From: Geothermobacter ehrlichii
GTDB lineage: Bacteria; Desulfobacterota; Desulfuromonadia; Desulfuromonadales; Geothermobacteraceae
Direction of reading: 5' to 3'
Assembly (NCBI RefSeq): GCF_008124615.1
Contig: NZ_VNIB01000001.1
Span: 472,577 to 536,576, forward strand
DNA: 64,000 bases
Part shown: piece by piece, positions 41,217 through 48,939 of the stretch
Layout: every line of letters begins with the position of its first letter
Position numbering within the stretch: position 1 is the first letter of the stretch
Program-made: the position numbers and the translations under genes
Notes under the pieces: generated by a model
The model's database searches: none
Told to the model about the DNA's origin: nothing
The model's input: only the letters and a program-made list of their open reading frames with translations

Positions 41217-41246
41217 TGAAAAAGGCCGGGGAGAACCCCGGCCTTT
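41217..41246 (-). terminator. Terminator of the HU/IHF gene
   Basis: AAAGGCCGGGG (41221-41231) and CCCCGGCCTTT (41236-41246) form a perfect 11-bp stem with a 4-nt loop. On the - strand it is followed by TTTTTC. It lies about 85 nt beyond the gene stop. Confidence 0.8.
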
Positions 41247-41331
41247 CGGTCATATGACTTAACCGGACGCTGAAAACCGCACGCCGGAGCATGCAACGTT
41301 CACAACCGTCCTGCGGGACCGGCAATGGTGG

Positions 41332-41613
41332 CTAGCGATCTTTGTTGACGCGTTCGCGCAATTCCTTGCCAACCTTGAAGAACGGCAGTTTTTTCGGTTT
41401 GACCTGGATGATTTCTCCGGTCTTGGGATTGCGCCCCATGTAGGCCTTGTAATCCTTGACGACAAAACTGCCGAAACCGCGGATTTCGATCCGGCCACCC
41501 TCGACCAGGGTCTGCGCCATGGAGTCGAAGATGAGATTGACGATCTCTTCAGCCTTCTTGTAGGTCAGGCTTTTGGCGTCGGCCAGGGCTTCCACCAGTT
41601 CCGATTTGTTCAT
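41332..41613 (-). CDS. HU/IHF-family DNA-binding protein
   Basis: This 93-aa nucleoid protein opens MNKSELVEALADAKSL and has the fold signature FGSFVVKDYKAYMGRNPKTGE (here split over about residues 45-65), including RNPKTGE on the DNA-binding arm. It is closest in pattern to the IHF-beta/HU group; which of the two cannot be settled by eye. GAGGAGGA immediately before the ATG at 41613 fixes the start. Flanked by its own promoter and terminator, it is monocistronic. Confidence 0.93.
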   Translation of the reverse strand: MNKSELVEALADAKSLTYKKAEEIVNLIFDSMAQTLVEGGRIEIRGFGSFVVKDYKAYMGRNPKTGEIIQVKPKKLPFFKVGKELRERVNKDR

Positions 41614-41700
41614 GGGTCCTCCTCGAGCCGTTGGCGAGGCGGGCAACGGGATGTCGCCCGACAGTGCGCGGAGTGCTATTCCCCTGAATTTACTGTTAGA

Positions 41701-41728
41701 AATATACAGACAGGGGGGCGGCTGTCAA
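41701..41728 (-). promoter_or_regulatory. Predicted promoter of the HU/IHF gene
   Basis: On the - strand TTGACA (41728-41723), 16 bp, TATATT (41706-41701), about 88 bp before the ATG at 41613. Confidence 0.6.
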
Positions 41729-41750
41729 CAGAAGGACGTGATTTTCCCGG

Positions 41751-42986
41751 TCAGGACAACTCTTCAAGACGCGAGGATACGAGCTGTTTCATTTCTGGAG
41801 AAAGGTTGGCGGCGGCAGTGAGACTCGCGAGTATCTGCCTGGCTTCCTTTTTCCAGCCCCGCCGGATGTAGACTTCGGCGATGCGCAGCGGCCAGCGCGG
41901 GTTGCCGGGATCCTGGCGGCCGGCGGCCTTGAAGCTCTCCAGCGCCCGGTCGAGGTTCCGGTCGCGGCGCAGCCAGAATTCGGCCAGAAGTGGGTGCACG
42001 GTGCCGCCGCAGCCGATGACCGGCAGCTTGGCCAGAAGGGATTCGGCCCGCTTCTCCTCTCCCCTTTCCTCGAGCAGGTTCGCCAGCATCTGCAGCAGTT
42101 CGGCCTGGGCCTCGCCGGCCTGCAGGGCACGCTCTCCCCACCTGAGCACATCGTCGGGCCGCTTTTCCTGCCAGGCCAGACGCGCCAGCAGCTGGGCGGC
42201 GAACCCGGCCATGCGCGAATTGTCCGCCAGCCTTTCCAGTCGCTGGACGAAATCGTTCATGGCGACGCCGCGCGAAAACAGTTCGAAGAGCAGCTCCCAG
42301 GCGTGCCGCAGCTCCGGCAACAGGTCGACACTCCGTTCCAGACAGTCGAGTCCGGCCTCGAGGTTGTCGCAACGGCAGAGTGCGGCGCCATACTCATAGA
42401 GATAGTGGGCGTCCCGGTCTTCTGCAGGACATTGCTCGAACAGTCTGCAGGCCGCATCGTCCTCGCTGCGGTTTGCCGCCAGAAGCGCCGCTCGAAAGAT
42501 GTCCGACTTGCCGCGATAGGCGGCTTCCATCTCTTCCGGCATGGCGGCAAGAAACAGCTCCCACTCCTCGTCCTCGGCCAGGCCGTCGTTCGCCACGATC
42601 GCTTCTGCGGTATGGCCGTCGCCGCTCGCGCCACAACCGGCACAACCGGCAACGGCGGCCTCCGTCGTCGCCGACGGCTCTTCGCCGTCGATTGCGGATT
42701 TCAGCTCGTCGAGCTGTGCGGTGGTGGCGCCATACTCCTTCGCCAGCGCGAGGTGTTCCTCGAAAGCGGCGAGATCCCCCTGCGACCGCCGCAGCCTGGC
42801 CTCTTCCAGGTTGCGCTCGCACAGGATTTCCCTGGCCTGGTGCAGCAGTTCGTCGAAGGGATCGGTCTGCTCCAGACCGTTCTCCCGGCACAGGGTGATG
42901 AAGCGGGCATACTCGCCCTGGTCGAAGGCCCGCCGTGCCTGTGCCGCGGGATCCTTGCCGCCGATCAGTCTGCGCAGAAATGACAT
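41751..42986 (-). CDS. TPR-like helical-repeat protein, function unknown
   Basis: This 411-aa cytoplasmic protein is almost entirely helical. It starts MSFLRRLIGGKDP, contains an acidic middle (about residues 90-160) with a Cys pair CAGCGASG, and ends in TPR-like repeats (about 170-410, such as LERSVDLLPELRHAWELLFELF). No signal peptide or enzyme motif is visible. It lies between the HU gene and the XRE-cupin pair on the same strand; the 18-nt gap to the upstream regulator gene suggests cotranscription. Confidence 0.75.
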   Translation of the reverse strand: MSFLRRLIGGKDPAAQARRAFDQGEYARFITLCRENGLEQTDPFDELLHQAREILCERNLEEARLRRSQGDLAAFEEHLALAKEYGATTAQLDELKSAIDGEEPSATTEAAVAGCAGCGASGDGHTAEAIVANDGLAEDEEWELFLAAMPEEMEAAYRGKSDIFRAALLAANRSEDDAACRLFEQCPAEDRDAHYLYEYGAALCRCDNLEAGLDCLERSVDLLPELRHAWELLFELFSRGVAMNDFVQRLERLADNSRMAGFAAQLLARLAWQEKRPDDVLRWGERALQAGEAQAELLQMLANLLEERGEEKRAESLLAKLPVIGCGGTVHPLLAEFWLRRDRNLDRALESFKAAGRQDPGNPRWPLRIAEVYIRRGWKKEARQILASLTAAANLSPEMKQLVSSRLEELS

Positions 42987-43004
42987 GCGAATACCCGAAT
43001 GAGT

Positions 43005-43571
43005 CTAGATGGTCGTAAACGGAGACAGGGTCCAGATGACCTTGGCTTCACCGTCGCCGACGTTGATCCAGCGATGCGGCAGATGCGACTTGAAACTGAG
43101 ACTGTCGCCGGGATGAAGCAGAAAGACTTCCCGGCCGACGACGACCTGCAGCCGACCTTCGAGCAGATAGATCAGTTCGTCGCCGGGATGGTACATCTGG
43201 CTTTCGCCGCTGCGTCCCCCCTTGGGGATGGTGCAGAGAAAGGAGGTGAACTGCGGATCGCGCAGGCCGGAGGTGAGCGATTCGGTCAGCATGTTGCGCT
43301 CGTCCTCGTAGACCGTCGTGTCCCTTTCGCCCGGATGGGTATGGACGATCTCGTGGGTGGTCGTCACCTCCTCGACGAAATAGTTGATGCTCTTGTCGAA
43401 AACCTTGGCCAGCTTCATCAGGATCTCGACCGAGGGGATGGTCAGTCCCCGCTCGATGCGGGAGATCATGTTGGAGGACACCTTCGAGGCCTCGGCCAGT
43501 TCCTGGATGGTCATGTCCGACTTCAGGCGGATGGCCTTGAGCTTCTTGCCGACGATTTTCTTGATTTTCAT
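43005..43571 (-). CDS. XRE-family regulator with C-terminal cupin domain (copy 2)
   Basis: This 188-aa protein has an HTH of the XRE type (about residues 8-62, MTIQELAEASKVSSNMISRIERG) and a cupin domain (about 105-180, MYHPGDELIYLLEGRLQVVVG and LHPGDSLSFKSHLPHRW). Such proteins usually sense a small molecule through the cupin and repress nearby genes. It is a tandem paralogue of the gene at 43603-44205. The frame extends upstream to 43883, but the ATG at 43571 aligns with the paralogue start. Confidence 0.9.
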   Translation of the reverse strand: MKIKKIVGKKLKAIRLKSDMTIQELAEASKVSSNMISRIERGLTIPSVEILMKLAKVFDKSINYFVEEVTTTHEIVHTHPGERDTTVYEDERNMLTESLTSGLRDPQFTSFLCTIPKGGRSGESQMYHPGDELIYLLEGRLQVVVGREVFLLHPGDSLSFKSHLPHRWINVGDGEAKVIWTLSPFTTI

Positions 43572-43602
43572 GATGACAGAACGGTTTCGAAAAGCATGGA
43601 GT

Positions 43603-44205
43603 TCAGGCGCCGACGGCTTCGTCGGTGCGTGCCGGCTGCGCGACGTCGGGGGCCGGCGAAACAACCCAGAGAACCAGGGTCTTGCCGTCGTGCAGGTTCT
43701 TCCAGCGATGCGGCAGCGAGGCCTTGAAAACGATGGAGTCGCCCTCCTCGAGGATATAGCTGGTTTCCTCGATGACGAACTCCATCCGTCCCCTGACCAC
43801 CAGGGCGAACTCTTCGCCGGTGTGAACCATGCCGCCCTGGCCGCTGTCGCAGCCGGCCTCGAGGGTGTCGTAGAAGACGGCAAACCCGGGATCGCGCAGC
43901 CCCTGGGTCAGGCTGGTGATCTGGTGCTTGTCTTCGAAGAAGAAGATCGGTTCGCCCTCGCCCCGACGGGTATGGATGACGGTACTGCCGGTCTCGGCTT
44001 CTTCGACGAAGTAGTTGATGCTCATGCCGAAGGCCCCTGCCAGCTTGACGAGAATTTCGACCGAAGGGATGGTCAACCCACGTTCGATCCGGGAAATCAT
44101 GTTGGACGAGACGTTGGACGCGGCGGCAAGTTCCTGAATTGTCATGTCATTTTTCAATCTTGTCGCCTTGAGCTTCTTGCCGATGAGCTTCTTGATCATG
44201 ATCAC
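43603..44205 (-). CDS. XRE-family regulator with C-terminal cupin domain (copy 1)
   Basis: This 200-aa paralogue of copy 2 has a nearly identical HTH (SSNMISRIERGLTIPSVEI in both) but a diverged cupin half (VHTGEEFALVVRGRMEFVI, LEEGDSIVFKASLPHRWKN). Similar HTHs with different sensor domains suggest overlapping operators and different ligands. The start is one of two ATGs at 44205 and 44199. It has its own promoter candidate and faces bioB across 191 bp. Confidence 0.91.
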   Translation of the reverse strand: MIMIKKLIGKKLKATRLKNDMTIQELAAASNVSSNMISRIERGLTIPSVEILVKLAGAFGMSINYFVEEAETGSTVIHTRRGEGEPIFFFEDKHQITSLTQGLRDPGFAVFYDTLEAGCDSGQGGMVHTGEEFALVVRGRMEFVIEETSYILEEGDSIVFKASLPHRWKNLHDGKTLVLWVVSPAPDVAQPARTDEAVGA

Positions 44206-44229
44206 AACCCCTGCACAAAATGAGATTGT

Positions 44230-44258
44230 GTTCTAACATCTAAAAATCGCTCTGTCAA
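44230..44258 (-). promoter_or_regulatory. Promoter candidate for the XRE-cupin genes
   Basis: On the - strand TTGACA (44258-44253), 17 bp, TAGAAC (44235-44230), 25 bp before the first ATG. Confidence 0.55.
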
Positions 44259-44310
44259 TACTATCTGAGACACAACAACCCACAAATGGTAATTTGCTCA
44301 GAAAAGGCGC

Positions 44311-44342
44311 TTGTCAACCATATGTCTCCAATTGGTTGACAA
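44311..44342. promoter_or_regulatory. BirA operator
   Basis: TTGTCAACC (44311-44319), 14 bp, GGTTGACAA (44334-44342): a perfect 9-bp inverted repeat with the spacing and core (TTGT-AACC / GGTT-ACAA) of biotin-repressor boxes. It lies directly upstream of bioB, and its right half contains the bioB -35, so bound BirA would block polymerase. Confidence 0.85.
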
Positions 44343-44364
44343 AAGGACGGGATGACCGTATTTT
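44336..44364 (+). promoter_or_regulatory. Promoter of bioB-bioD
   Basis: TTGACA (44336-44341), 17 bp, TATTTT (44359-44364). The -35 is embedded in the right half of the BirA box. Confidence 0.75.
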
Positions 44365-44396
44365 GGACCCCATTTTGACCCGGGAGGGCACTATCA

Positions 44397-45395
44397 ATGA
44401 CAACGACACCGGCGGTTCATTTCATCGAACTGGCGCAGCGCTGCGCCGAAGGATACACCCTGACCGAGTCCGAGGCCCTGGCGCTGCTTCGGGCCCGGGG
44501 AGCCGAGCTGACCATGGCCATCGCCGGCGCCCACTGGCTGCGCGAACGAGCCTTCGGCAACCGGGCCGAACTCTGTTCCATCATCAACGCCAAATCGGGT
44601 CGCTGCCCCGAAAACTGCGCCTTTTGCGCCCAGTCGGCGCACTACAAGACGCAGGCGCCGGTCTATGGCCTGAAAAGCGTGGACGAGATCGTCGCTGGCG
44701 CGGTAAAGGCGCAACAGGAAGGCTCCCACTGCTACGGCATTGTCACCTCCGGGACGCGTATCCGCGACGAGCGGGAATGGGAAACCATCTTCGAGGCGAT
44801 TCGCCGCATCCGCTCCGAAACCGCCATCGACCCGTCGGCATCCCTGGGCATTCTCGACGAAAGTACGGCCGCAAAACTGGCCGCCGCCGGCTGCGTCACC
44901 TATCACCACAACCTGGAAACGGCGCGCAGCCACTTTCCCAGCATCTGCACCACCCACGACTACGAGGAGGACGTGAAGACGGTGCGCGTGGCCAAACGGG
45001 CGGGAATGAAGGTCTGCTGCGGCGGCATCTTCGGGTTGGGAGAAAGCCTCGAACAGCGCGCCGAGCTCGGCTTCACCCTGCGCGAGCTCGATGTCGATTC
45101 GGTGCCGGTCAACTTTCTCAACCCGGTCTCTGGCACCCCGCTGGAGGGCAAATCGGATCTGACGCCGCTCGACTGCCTGCGCATTCTCGTGCTGCTGCGC
45201 TACCTGCTGCCGGACAAGAGCATTTCGGTCTGCGGCGGTCGTGAGCCCAACCTGCGCGAGTTCCAGTCCTGGATGTTCGCCGCCGGCGCCAGCGGCACCA
45301 TGGTCGGCAACTACCTGACCACGTCCGGCCGCGATCGCGAAACCGACCTGCAGCTTTTCCGTGACGCCGAGGTCGAGGTCGATGGCTGCTGCTGA
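44397..45395 (+). CDS. bioB: Biotin synthase
   Basis: This 332-aa radical-SAM enzyme inserts sulfur into dethiobiotin. The CxxxCxxC site is CPENCAFC (Cys about 70, 74, 77), followed by AQSAHY. Further conserved pieces are YHHNLET, CCGGIFGLGE and the C-terminal NYLTTSGR. GGGAGGG precedes the ATG. It overlaps bioD by 14 nt and is expected to be repressed by BirA through the operator upstream. Confidence 0.98.
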   Translation: MTTTPAVHFIELAQRCAEGYTLTESEALALLRARGAELTMAIAGAHWLRERAFGNRAELCSIINAKSGRCPENCAFCAQSAHYKTQAPVYGLKSVDEIVAGAVKAQQEGSHCYGIVTSGTRIRDEREWETIFEAIRRIRSETAIDPSASLGILDESTAAKLAAAGCVTYHHNLETARSHFPSICTTHDYEEDVKTVRVAKRAGMKVCCGGIFGLGESLEQRAELGFTLRELDVDSVPVNFLNPVSGTPLEGKSDLTPLDCLRILVLLRYLLPDKSISVCGGREPNLREFQSWMFAAGASGTMVGNYLTTSGRDRETDLQLFRDAEVEVDGCC

Positions 45396-46113
45396 TCGCC
45401 CACGCGGTCTGTTCGTCACCGGCACCGACACCGGAGTGGGCAAGACCCTGGTCGGCGCCGCCCTGGCCCGGCTGCTGGCGCAACGCGGCCTGAAGGTCGG
45501 CGTGTGCAAGCCGGTGGAAAGCGGCGTCGCCGATCCTTCCCTGCCGGGACCGGACGCCCGGCTTCTCGGCCAGGCCGCCGGCTGCGACGCGCCGGCCGAG
45601 ATCGTGGCCCCCTACCGGCTGCGCAAGCCACTGGCGCCCGACCAGGCCGCCCGGGCCGAGGGCGTGCGCCTCGATCTCGCCGTCATCGAACGGGCGGCGG
45701 CGCAGCTGGCCGGGAGCTGCGACTTTCTCATCGTCGAAGGTGCCGGCGGACTGATGGCGCCGCTGACAGGAGGGTTTCTGATGGCCGACCTGGCCAGGCA
45801 GCTCGGTTTGCCGCTGCTGATCGTGGCCCGGCATGATCTGGGCACCATCAACCACACCCTGCTGACCACGTTCGCCGCCCGGCAGATGGAACTGCCGGTG
45901 GCGGGAATCATCCTCAACAGGTTGCCCGAACATCCCGACGAGGCGCAACGAAACGCGCCGCACGCCATCGCCTCCCTGGCCTCGGCCGACCTGCTGGCCT
46001 CCCTGCCCGAGGTTTTCGGCGAACCCATGCAACAGGTGGAAGAGCTGGCGAACCACCTGCAACACAGCCCCACCCTTCCCTGGCTGCTGGCGGCGATTGG
46101 CGCGCAAAGCTGA
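45382..46113 (+). CDS. bioD: Dethiobiotin synthetase
   Basis: This 243-aa ATP-dependent carboxylase closes the ureido ring of dethiobiotin, the step before BioB. The P loop FVTGTDTGVGKTLVGAAL lies near residues 11-28, CKPVESGV provides the substrate-binding lysine, and VEGAGGLMAPL (about 117-127) is the second signature. The start ATG at 45382 lies inside bioB and has GAGGTCGAGG ahead of it. No bioA or bioF is seen in the window. It converges with the gspB-like gene. Confidence 0.95.
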   Translation: MAAADRPRGLFVTGTDTGVGKTLVGAALARLLAQRGLKVGVCKPVESGVADPSLPGPDARLLGQAAGCDAPAEIVAPYRLRKPLAPDQAARAEGVRLDLAVIERAAAQLAGSCDFLIVEGAGGLMAPLTGGFLMADLARQLGLPLLIVARHDLGTINHTLLTTFAARQMELPVAGIILNRLPEHPDEAQRNAPHAIASLASADLLASLPEVFGEPMQQVEELANHLQHSPTLPWLLAAIGAQS

Positions 46114-46123
46114 AGCCTTCCTG

Positions 46124-46786
46124 TTACGGTCGGGGAATCTCGAACAGATAACCGTCCTTTTCCAGCACCACCCCGAAGCGGGTGATCTCCCGGATCGTCA
46201 GACCCGGCGCCGGCCGGTCTCCCTGGCGCAGCAGCTTTCCGTCCAGGCGAACAATGCGCCGGGCGGGATCGGCGGCGTAGAAGTGCATGCTCAGCTGCAG
46301 AGGGGGCAGGCTGCGGCTGATCGATGGCGGCAGGGCCTCGAGGCTGAGAATCTTCTGCTGCGTCGCTGGCGGTCGCCTTGCCTCGCCCGCCTCCTTCCCG
46401 GCTGAAAGTTTCGCTGCAGATGGCGCGGCAACCGGTGGCTGCGCAGATGATGGCGCGGTGACCGGAGAAGACGTTTCTCGGGGTTCGGACCGCTGCGCGA
46501 CAGGCGACACGGTTTTCCGGCTGGCAGTACGGGCGATCGCCTCCGCCTCTCTTGCCGACAGGGTCTTGCCGGCAGTCGCTTCGGAGCGGGGCGGCGCCGG
46601 GTGTTTCCAGGGCGCCCACACAAGAAAGAGGACCGTGTTGAGCAGCAGGGCTGCGGCCAGCACTTCGGGCCACCAGGAGCGCTTCCTTTCCGCTGTATCC
46701 AGTTCCGGCATCGGCAGATCGACGCCTTCCTGCGCGGCGCGCCGTTTTCGCTCGGCTTTTCTCAGGCTGTCCAGAATGTAGCTCAT
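46124..46786 (-). CDS. General secretion pathway protein B-like (GspB/ExeB)
   Basis: This 220-aa inner-membrane protein opens MSYILDSLRKAERKRR, the GspB signature, with one membrane helix (about residues 40-57), a Pro/Ala/Ser-rich periplasmic linker (about 60-140), and a C-terminal GspB domain (about 155-218) with LQLSMHFYAADPARRIVRL and LTIREI. With GspA it helps place the type II secretin across peptidoglycan in Aeromonas-type systems. It starts 6 nt after the AAA protein gene stop. No other type II genes are here. Confidence 0.88.
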   Translation of the reverse strand: MSYILDSLRKAERKRRAAQEGVDLPMPELDTAERKRSWWPEVLAAALLLNTVLFLVWAPWKHPAPPRSEATAGKTLSAREAEAIARTASRKTVSPVAQRSEPRETSSPVTAPSSAQPPVAAPSAAKLSAGKEAGEARRPPATQQKILSLEALPPSISRSLPPLQLSMHFYAADPARRIVRLDGKLLRQGDRPAPGLTIREITRFGVVLEKDGYLFEIPRP

Positions 46787-46792
46787 GGTCGC

Positions 46793-47743
46793 TCAGCTTC
46801 GTGTCGACAGGGACGGACCGGCTGCGAAGAATCCGGTGAAAGGCAGCCGCGCGAACAGTCCGGAGCCGTAAAGGACCGCAAACAGCAGGCATGCCGCAAA
46901 AAACAGAACAGGCCACCAGCGACTCAGGATGCCGACGGGCCGGCCGAACACCTCGGCCGCGGCCTTGCGCAGGATTCTTCGCGACACAGTGTGTTTTTCC
47001 TCGCAGTAGGCGCCAAGCAGTGCCCGGTCGCAGATGACGTTGATCAGGCGAGGTATGCCGCCGCTCAGCCGACCGAGCAGGCGCAGGGCTTCCCTGCCGA
47101 AGATCGGACGGGTGACGCCCGCCTTGTGCAGGCGATGGTTTACGTAGGCCGCGATTTCGGAACCGGACAGCGCCTCGAGGTGGAAACGCGCCGTGATGCG
47201 CTGGGAGAGTTGCCTCATCTGCCGGGTTTCCAGCAGGCTCTTCAGTTCCGGCTGGCCGATGAGAATGATCTGCAGCAGCTTGCGTCGACTGGTTTCGAGG
47301 TTGGTGAGCAGCCTGACCTGCTCGAGAACGCTTGGCGCGAGGTTTTGCGCCTCGTCGATGATGAGGACCGGGCTCTTGCCGGCGGCATGGGCCTTGAGCA
47401 GAAAAGTGTTGATGGCGTCGATCAGCACCTTGTTGTTGACGTTTTGCCGTGGGCGGACGATGCGAAATTCGTCGCAGATGGTTTCGAGCAGTTCCCGTTC
47501 CGACAGCCCGGTGTTGACGATGTAGGCCACCAGCACTTGGGCCGGAAGCTGCTCCAGCAGACAGCGGCACAGGGTGGTCTTGCCGGTGCCGACCTCGCCG
47601 GTCAGCAGCACGAAGCCCCCGGTGCGCACGCCATAGATCAGGTGCGCCAGCGCTTCCCGGTGCTGCCTCGACAGGTAGAGATACTGGGGATCCGGAGCGA
47701 TGGAAAACGGCTGTTCCCTGAATCCGAAATGTTCCCTGTACAT
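46793..47743 (-). CDS. ExeA/GspA-like AAA ATPase
   Basis: This protein of about 316 aa starts MYREHFGFREQPFSIAPDP, a hallmark of ExeA. It has Walker A GEVGTGKTT (about residues 50-58), Walker B VLIIDEAQNL (about 125-134), GQPEL and QRITARFHL. A single membrane helix near the C-terminus (about 275-295) anchors it. Most ExeA proteins continue into a periplasmic peptidoglycan-binding domain; this one ends shortly after the helix. The ATG at 47782 is an alternative start; neither has a clear Shine-Dalgarno. Confidence 0.87.
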   Translation of the reverse strand: MYREHFGFREQPFSIAPDPQYLYLSRQHREALAHLIYGVRTGGFVLLTGEVGTGKTTLCRCLLEQLPAQVLVAYIVNTGLSERELLETICDEFRIVRPRQNVNNKVLIDAINTFLLKAHAAGKSPVLIIDEAQNLAPSVLEQVRLLTNLETSRRKLLQIILIGQPELKSLLETRQMRQLSQRITARFHLEALSGSEIAAYVNHRLHKAGVTRPIFGREALRLLGRLSGGIPRLINVICDRALLGAYCEEKHTVSRRILRKAAAEVFGRPVGILSRWWPVLFFAACLLFAVLYGSGLFARLPFTGFFAAGPSLSTRS

Positions 47744-47981
47744 GATTGTGTCGCGACCGGATCCCCGACAGATGGTTGGCATGTCAAGCAGGCTGCCGAA
47801 AAGGCCCGGCTGCCAGGGAACCGAATCTTTTCGAACAGGCTGGTTTTCGGCAGGTTGTCACTTTATCAGCATTTCTCCGGCGACTCAACGCCGCCGGACG
47901 GCGAAGTTGACAGATCGACTGCAGAAAGGATAGCCTGCGGGATGAGAATCCCGAAACCGCAACCCGTTGAAAGGAGCCACC

Positions 47982-48422
47982 ATGTTCAAAGCCGAGGCCG
48001 GAGATACGGTCACCGTCAACTATGTCGGCAGATTGGCCGACGGCACCGTTTTCGATTCGTCCGAAGGACGCGACCCCCTGAAATTCATCGTCGGCCGTAA
48101 GGAGGTCATTGTCGGCTTCGACCGCGCCGCCCTCGGTATGGTTGCGGGCGAGAAAAAGACCGTGACCATCCCCTGCGACGAAGCCTATGGTCCCGTCCAC
48201 GAAAAACTGATCGAAACCGTCGAGCGCAGCATGCTGCCGGACGACATCGAACTGGTCGAAGGCGGCCAGCTGCAGGTCACGCGCCAAGACGGTCAGGTGA
48301 TGTATTTCATGATCGACGCCCTGACCGACGAGACCGTCACCCTCAACGCCAACCATCCCCTGGCCGGCAAGGATCTGACCTTCGAGATCGAAATGCTCGA
48401 CATCAAGAAAAAACCGGTCTAG
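47982..48422 (+). CDS. SlyD-like FKBP-type peptidyl-prolyl isomerase
   Basis: This 146-aa cytoplasmic isomerase/chaperone has GDTVTVNYVGRLADGTVFDSS at the start and PLKFIVGRKEVIVGFDRAALGM (split by the insert-in-flap domain) as FKBP signatures. The IF domain and C-terminal NHPLAGKDLTFEIEMLDI are as in SlyD. It lacks the metal-binding His/Cys-rich tail of E. coli SlyD. AAGGAG sits ahead of the ATG at 47982, favouring it over 47967. Confidence 0.92.
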   Translation: MFKAEAGDTVTVNYVGRLADGTVFDSSEGRDPLKFIVGRKEVIVGFDRAALGMVAGEKKTVTIPCDEAYGPVHEKLIETVERSMLPDDIELVEGGQLQVTRQDGQVMYFMIDALTDETVTLNANHPLAGKDLTFEIEMLDIKKKPV

Positions 48423-48441
48423 GCCAGTCGCGCAGCGTTCC

Positions 48442-48927
48442 ATGTCAGCACGTAGTTGTCAGCAAAGGATGCGCCGGCTGTTCGGCCGGCACATCCTTTT
48501 TCCATGCCTGCTCGTCATGCTGTCCGTCGGCGCGCTCCACGCCGAAGGGACCACGGAAGCGAGCGTCAACATGCGCAAGCAGCTGCCGGCGAGGGAACCG
48601 GAGGAGAGCATTCTCGACCTCACCTTCGGCTCGCCGCCACCTCTGGCCACCGAAAGAGGCATTTTGATCATCGATGCCTTTTTCGACCGCAACGGCAACG
48701 GCCGTCACGATCCCGACGAGGATGAACTGACCGACAAGATCACCTGCAGCCTCGACGGCATCGACTACAGCGTCCCCGCCTTCATACCCGGCCTGCCCTA
48801 CCAGGAGACGTTCGAACTGAGCTGCAGCGGCGAACAGTACACGCCCCGGCTCGACGATTCCGAGATATTTGTCAGCAAGAGAGGACAGATTCTGCACCTC
48901 GATCTGCCGTGCAGCCGGGTGCGCTGA
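48442..48927 (+). CDS. Exported protein with a possible calcium-binding loop
   Basis: This 161-aa protein has an N-terminal hydrophobic segment (about residues 18-34, ending ALHA) that looks like a signal peptide. The mature protein contains FFDRNGNGRHDPDEDEL (about 81-97), an Asp-rich EF-hand-like loop of the kind seen in extracellular Ca-binding modules. The cysteine pattern suggests one disulfide. The start may instead be the ATG at 48469. It precedes the diguanylate cyclase gene by 12 nt and is probably cotranscribed with it; a role in sensing is speculation. Confidence 0.65.
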   Translation: MSARSCQQRMRRLFGRHILFPCLLVMLSVGALHAEGTTEASVNMRKQLPAREPEESILDLTFGSPPPLATERGILIIDAFFDRNGNGRHDPDEDELTDKITCSLDGIDYSVPAFIPGLPYQETFELSCSGEQYTPRLDDSEIFVSKRGQILHLDLPCSRVR

Positions 48928-48939
48928 ATCAAGGTTGTC

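Larger units (their letters stand above)
40890..41331. other. 442-bp intergenic region
   Basis: Apart from the OmpA-cluster promoter candidate (40932-40961) and the HU terminator (41217-41246), I see nothing here. A 78-codon + strand frame at 41026-41262 runs through the terminator and has no plausible composition, so I do not call it. Confidence 0.5.

Noticed and set aside
41026..41262. 78-codon + strand frame upstream of the HU gene
   Set aside because: It runs through the HU terminator hairpin and lacks a ribosome-binding site or any motif.
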